NCBI RefSeq assembly: GCF_901411515.1
Contig: NZ_CABDUX010000002.1
Coordinates: 1,612,001-1,676,000, forward strand
DNA from: Raoultibacter phocaeensis
GTDB taxonomy: Bacteria; Actinomycetota; Coriobacteriia; Coriobacteriales; Eggerthellaceae
Reading direction: 5' to 3'
DNA length: 64,000 nucleotides
Shown: positions 62,684 to 64,000 of the stretch, piece by piece
Layout of the letters: each line of letters begins with the position of its first letter
How positions within the stretch are numbered: position 1 is the first letter of the stretch
The notes under the pieces: generated by a model
The model's database searches: none
Told to the model about the DNA's origin: nothing
Seen by the model: only the letters and a program-made list of their open reading frames with translations
Translations under genes and position numbers: made by a program

Positions 62684-64000
62684 CTAATCGCTCAGTCCGT
62701 CAACTTTTTTGATATCGCACATCACGCCCTTGTAGGGAGCACCGAACCCGAGTTTGCCGATCTCCTTGTGCGGAAGCAGCTCGTTCACGTTGGATTTCCA
62801 CACGCCGAACAGGTTGGGTTCTTCGCCATCCTGCTCGGGGTACCACCAGCCGTGACGAGTATGCACAACGCGCGGATCGATGATGCCGGTGATGTGGGCC
62901 TTCTCGCGCGCCTTGCCGAACGGGCTTGCGATCTCCACCCAATCGCCCTCTTCGATGCCGTAGCGTGCAGCGGTTTCCGGATGGATTTCGACAACGGGCC
63001 ACGGCGTGATCTCGCGCATCTGAGCCAGCTGGCGATGCTCGGAGTGGAACGACGCGTAGTCGCGGGCGCCGGTGGTCATGATAAGCGGATATTCCTCGGC
63101 AAGTTCCGGGTGGCTCGTCTCGTCCCATCGGGGTTTCTCGAAGTACGGCAGCGGGTCCTCGCCCCACGCCTCGTACACGATGGAGTACAGCTCCACCTTG
63201 CCGGTGACGGTGTTGAACCCGGGCTCGCCGTCGGGACGCAGCATGCCCTTCTCGTACTTCTTGTAGGTGTAGCTCGGCTGATAGCAGCCGATCTGGCGCA
63301 GATCGTCGAACGTGAAACCGTATTCGGGCACGAGCAGCGAATCGAAGAAGTCCTCGACCGAATCGTAGGGCCACCCCGCTGGGTTCAGACGCTTGCCCAG
63401 CTCGAGATCGATTTCGAGGTCCGACTTGCACTCGCCGCGCTTCGACGCTTTGTTCATGCAGCCCAAGAACACCGAATTGCGCCCGTAGTGAGGAAGCACG
63501 ATGCCGTCGTGCTCGGGGAAGGCCGAAAGCGGCAGGAAAACGTCGGCGAACGCCATGGCGGTCGGGGTCATGAACAGGTCGGTACACACCGCGAAGTCGA
63601 CCTTTTTAAGGGCTTCATACCAGCGATGCGGCTGCGCAGAATTGGTGGGAGCGATCAGGTTCGTGGAATTGAACCAGCTCATATGGATCTCGTACGGATC
63701 GCCCGTCTCGAGCACGTCAAGCGTAACGTCGGGATGGGTCGTCGCATGGGTATACGCAAGCGCAGGGTACTCCTCTGCCCCAATGCGCTGCGCCCAATCC
63801 TCTTCGGCGACGAACTGGCGGCTGTCCATGCGCCACTTGCCCATGAAGCTGTTGGGCGCGCCGACCGTAAGTCCGCCGGGAACGTCGAGGTTGCCCGTGA
63901 TAGCCGCAAGCGCGAGGATGGCGTGTCCCGCCTGGATGCCGTTGGACTGCTGGTCGATGGCAAGGCCCCACGCCATGGCGCCCGGATGATGCGTACCGAG
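62684..64000 (-). CDS. Molybdopterin oxidoreductase catalytic subunit, C-terminal part
   Basis: The gene continues past the window's right end; about 438 C-terminal residues are seen. They are homologous to the enzyme encoded at 7229-9463: GHAILALAAITGNLDVPGG corresponds to GQAILALWEITGNMERPGG, and TTGARDYASFHSEHRQLAQM to TSGARFWGMFHSEHRQIERM. GFNTVTGKVELYS and HPETAARYGIEEGDWVEI mark the dinucleotide-binding C-terminal domain of the DMSO reductase superfamily. The [4Fe-4S] and molybdenum-ligand regions are outside the window. An internal ATG at 63976 is not the start; the frame stays open to the edge. Confidence 0.92.
   Translation of the reverse strand, partial: LGTHHPGAMAWGLAIDQQSNGIQAGHAILALAAITGNLDVPGGLTVGAPNSFMGKWRMDSRQFVAEEDWAQRIGAEEYPALAYTHATTHPDVTLDVLETGDPYEIHMSWFNSTNLIAPTNSAQPHRWYEALKKVDFAVCTDLFMTPTAMAFADVFLPLSAFPEHDGIVLPHYGRNSVFLGCMNKASKRGECKSDLEIDLELGKRLNPAGWPYDSVEDFFDSLLVPEYGFTFDDLRQIGCYQPSYTYKKYEKGMLRPDGEPGFNTVTGKVELYSIVYEAWGEDPLPYFEKPRWDETSHPELAEEYPLIMTTGARDYASFHSEHRQLAQMREITPWPVVEIHPETAARYGIEEGDWVEIASPFGKAREKAHITGIIDPRVVHTRHGWWYPEQDGEEPNLFGVWKSNVNELLPHKEIGKLGFGAPYKGVMCDIKKVDGLSD

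Overview
The window looks like a chromosomal segment of a high-GC, anaerobic, gut-type actinobacterium of the class Coriobacteriia, most likely Eggerthellaceae. The reasons are the GC-rich coding style, a complete F-type ATPase operon, two short operons for molybdopterin enzymes of the DMSO reductase superfamily, each near a many-helix membrane protein ending in a LuxR helix-turn-helix, and several very large surface proteins. No rRNA, tRNA, CRISPR array, prophage or insertion sequence is visible. Genus and species cannot be fixed from the sequence alone.

Layout. 1-5.4 kb: the first codons of dnaE, then pyrE, an RsgA GTPase carrying an extra RNHCP domain, a DegV protein and an SdpI-like membrane protein. 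5.4-11.2 kb: a molybdoenzyme operon (catalytic subunit, two-cluster ferredoxin, four-helix membrane protein, small coupled protein) divergent from a transmembrane LuxR regulator. 11.3-13.6 kb: a MATE exporter divergent from a MerR regulator with a clear operator between them. 14.2-21.3 kb: atpIBEFHAGDC with a terminator. 21.8-27.6 kb: nucleotide, one-carbon and sugar genes (dCMP deaminase, upp, glyA, a lipoprotein, rpiB, glpK).

27.7-43.8 kb is a surface-protein island. It holds a 2,575-residue GLUG-repeat protein, a DUF4143 ATPase with a broken second copy, a 1,199-residue BspA-type leucine-rich-repeat protein, and an AgrC/LytS-type kinase with a LytTR response regulator. A motif built around TTTTGCGCAAAA lies upstream of both surface genes and of both regulatory genes, which suggests one regulon.

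43.8-52.6 kb holds a hydrolase, a Sua5/YrdC protein and a probable vitamin B12 uptake operon. A cobalamin riboswitch precedes a surface protein with two transcobalamin-like DUF4430 domains and an alpha6/alpha6 domain, a second membrane-anchored DUF4430 protein, and a complete ECF transporter (T, fused A-A, S).

52.6-64 kb holds an alkyltransferase-like protein, two coupled flavoproteins, a second transmembrane LuxR regulator and a second molybdoenzyme locus. In transcription order that locus is catalytic subunit (cut by the window end), ferredoxin, three small proteins of which two bind zinc, an MFS transporter and a DASS transporter. It resembles the substrate-specific respiratory modules that Eggerthellaceae use for catechols and related electron acceptors; the substrates here are unknown.

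The intergenic regions are unusually rich in repeats. The most striking is a pair of GTGCCA/TGGCAC palindromes, found at two loci 20 kb apart with exactly 126 bp between the two sites each time.
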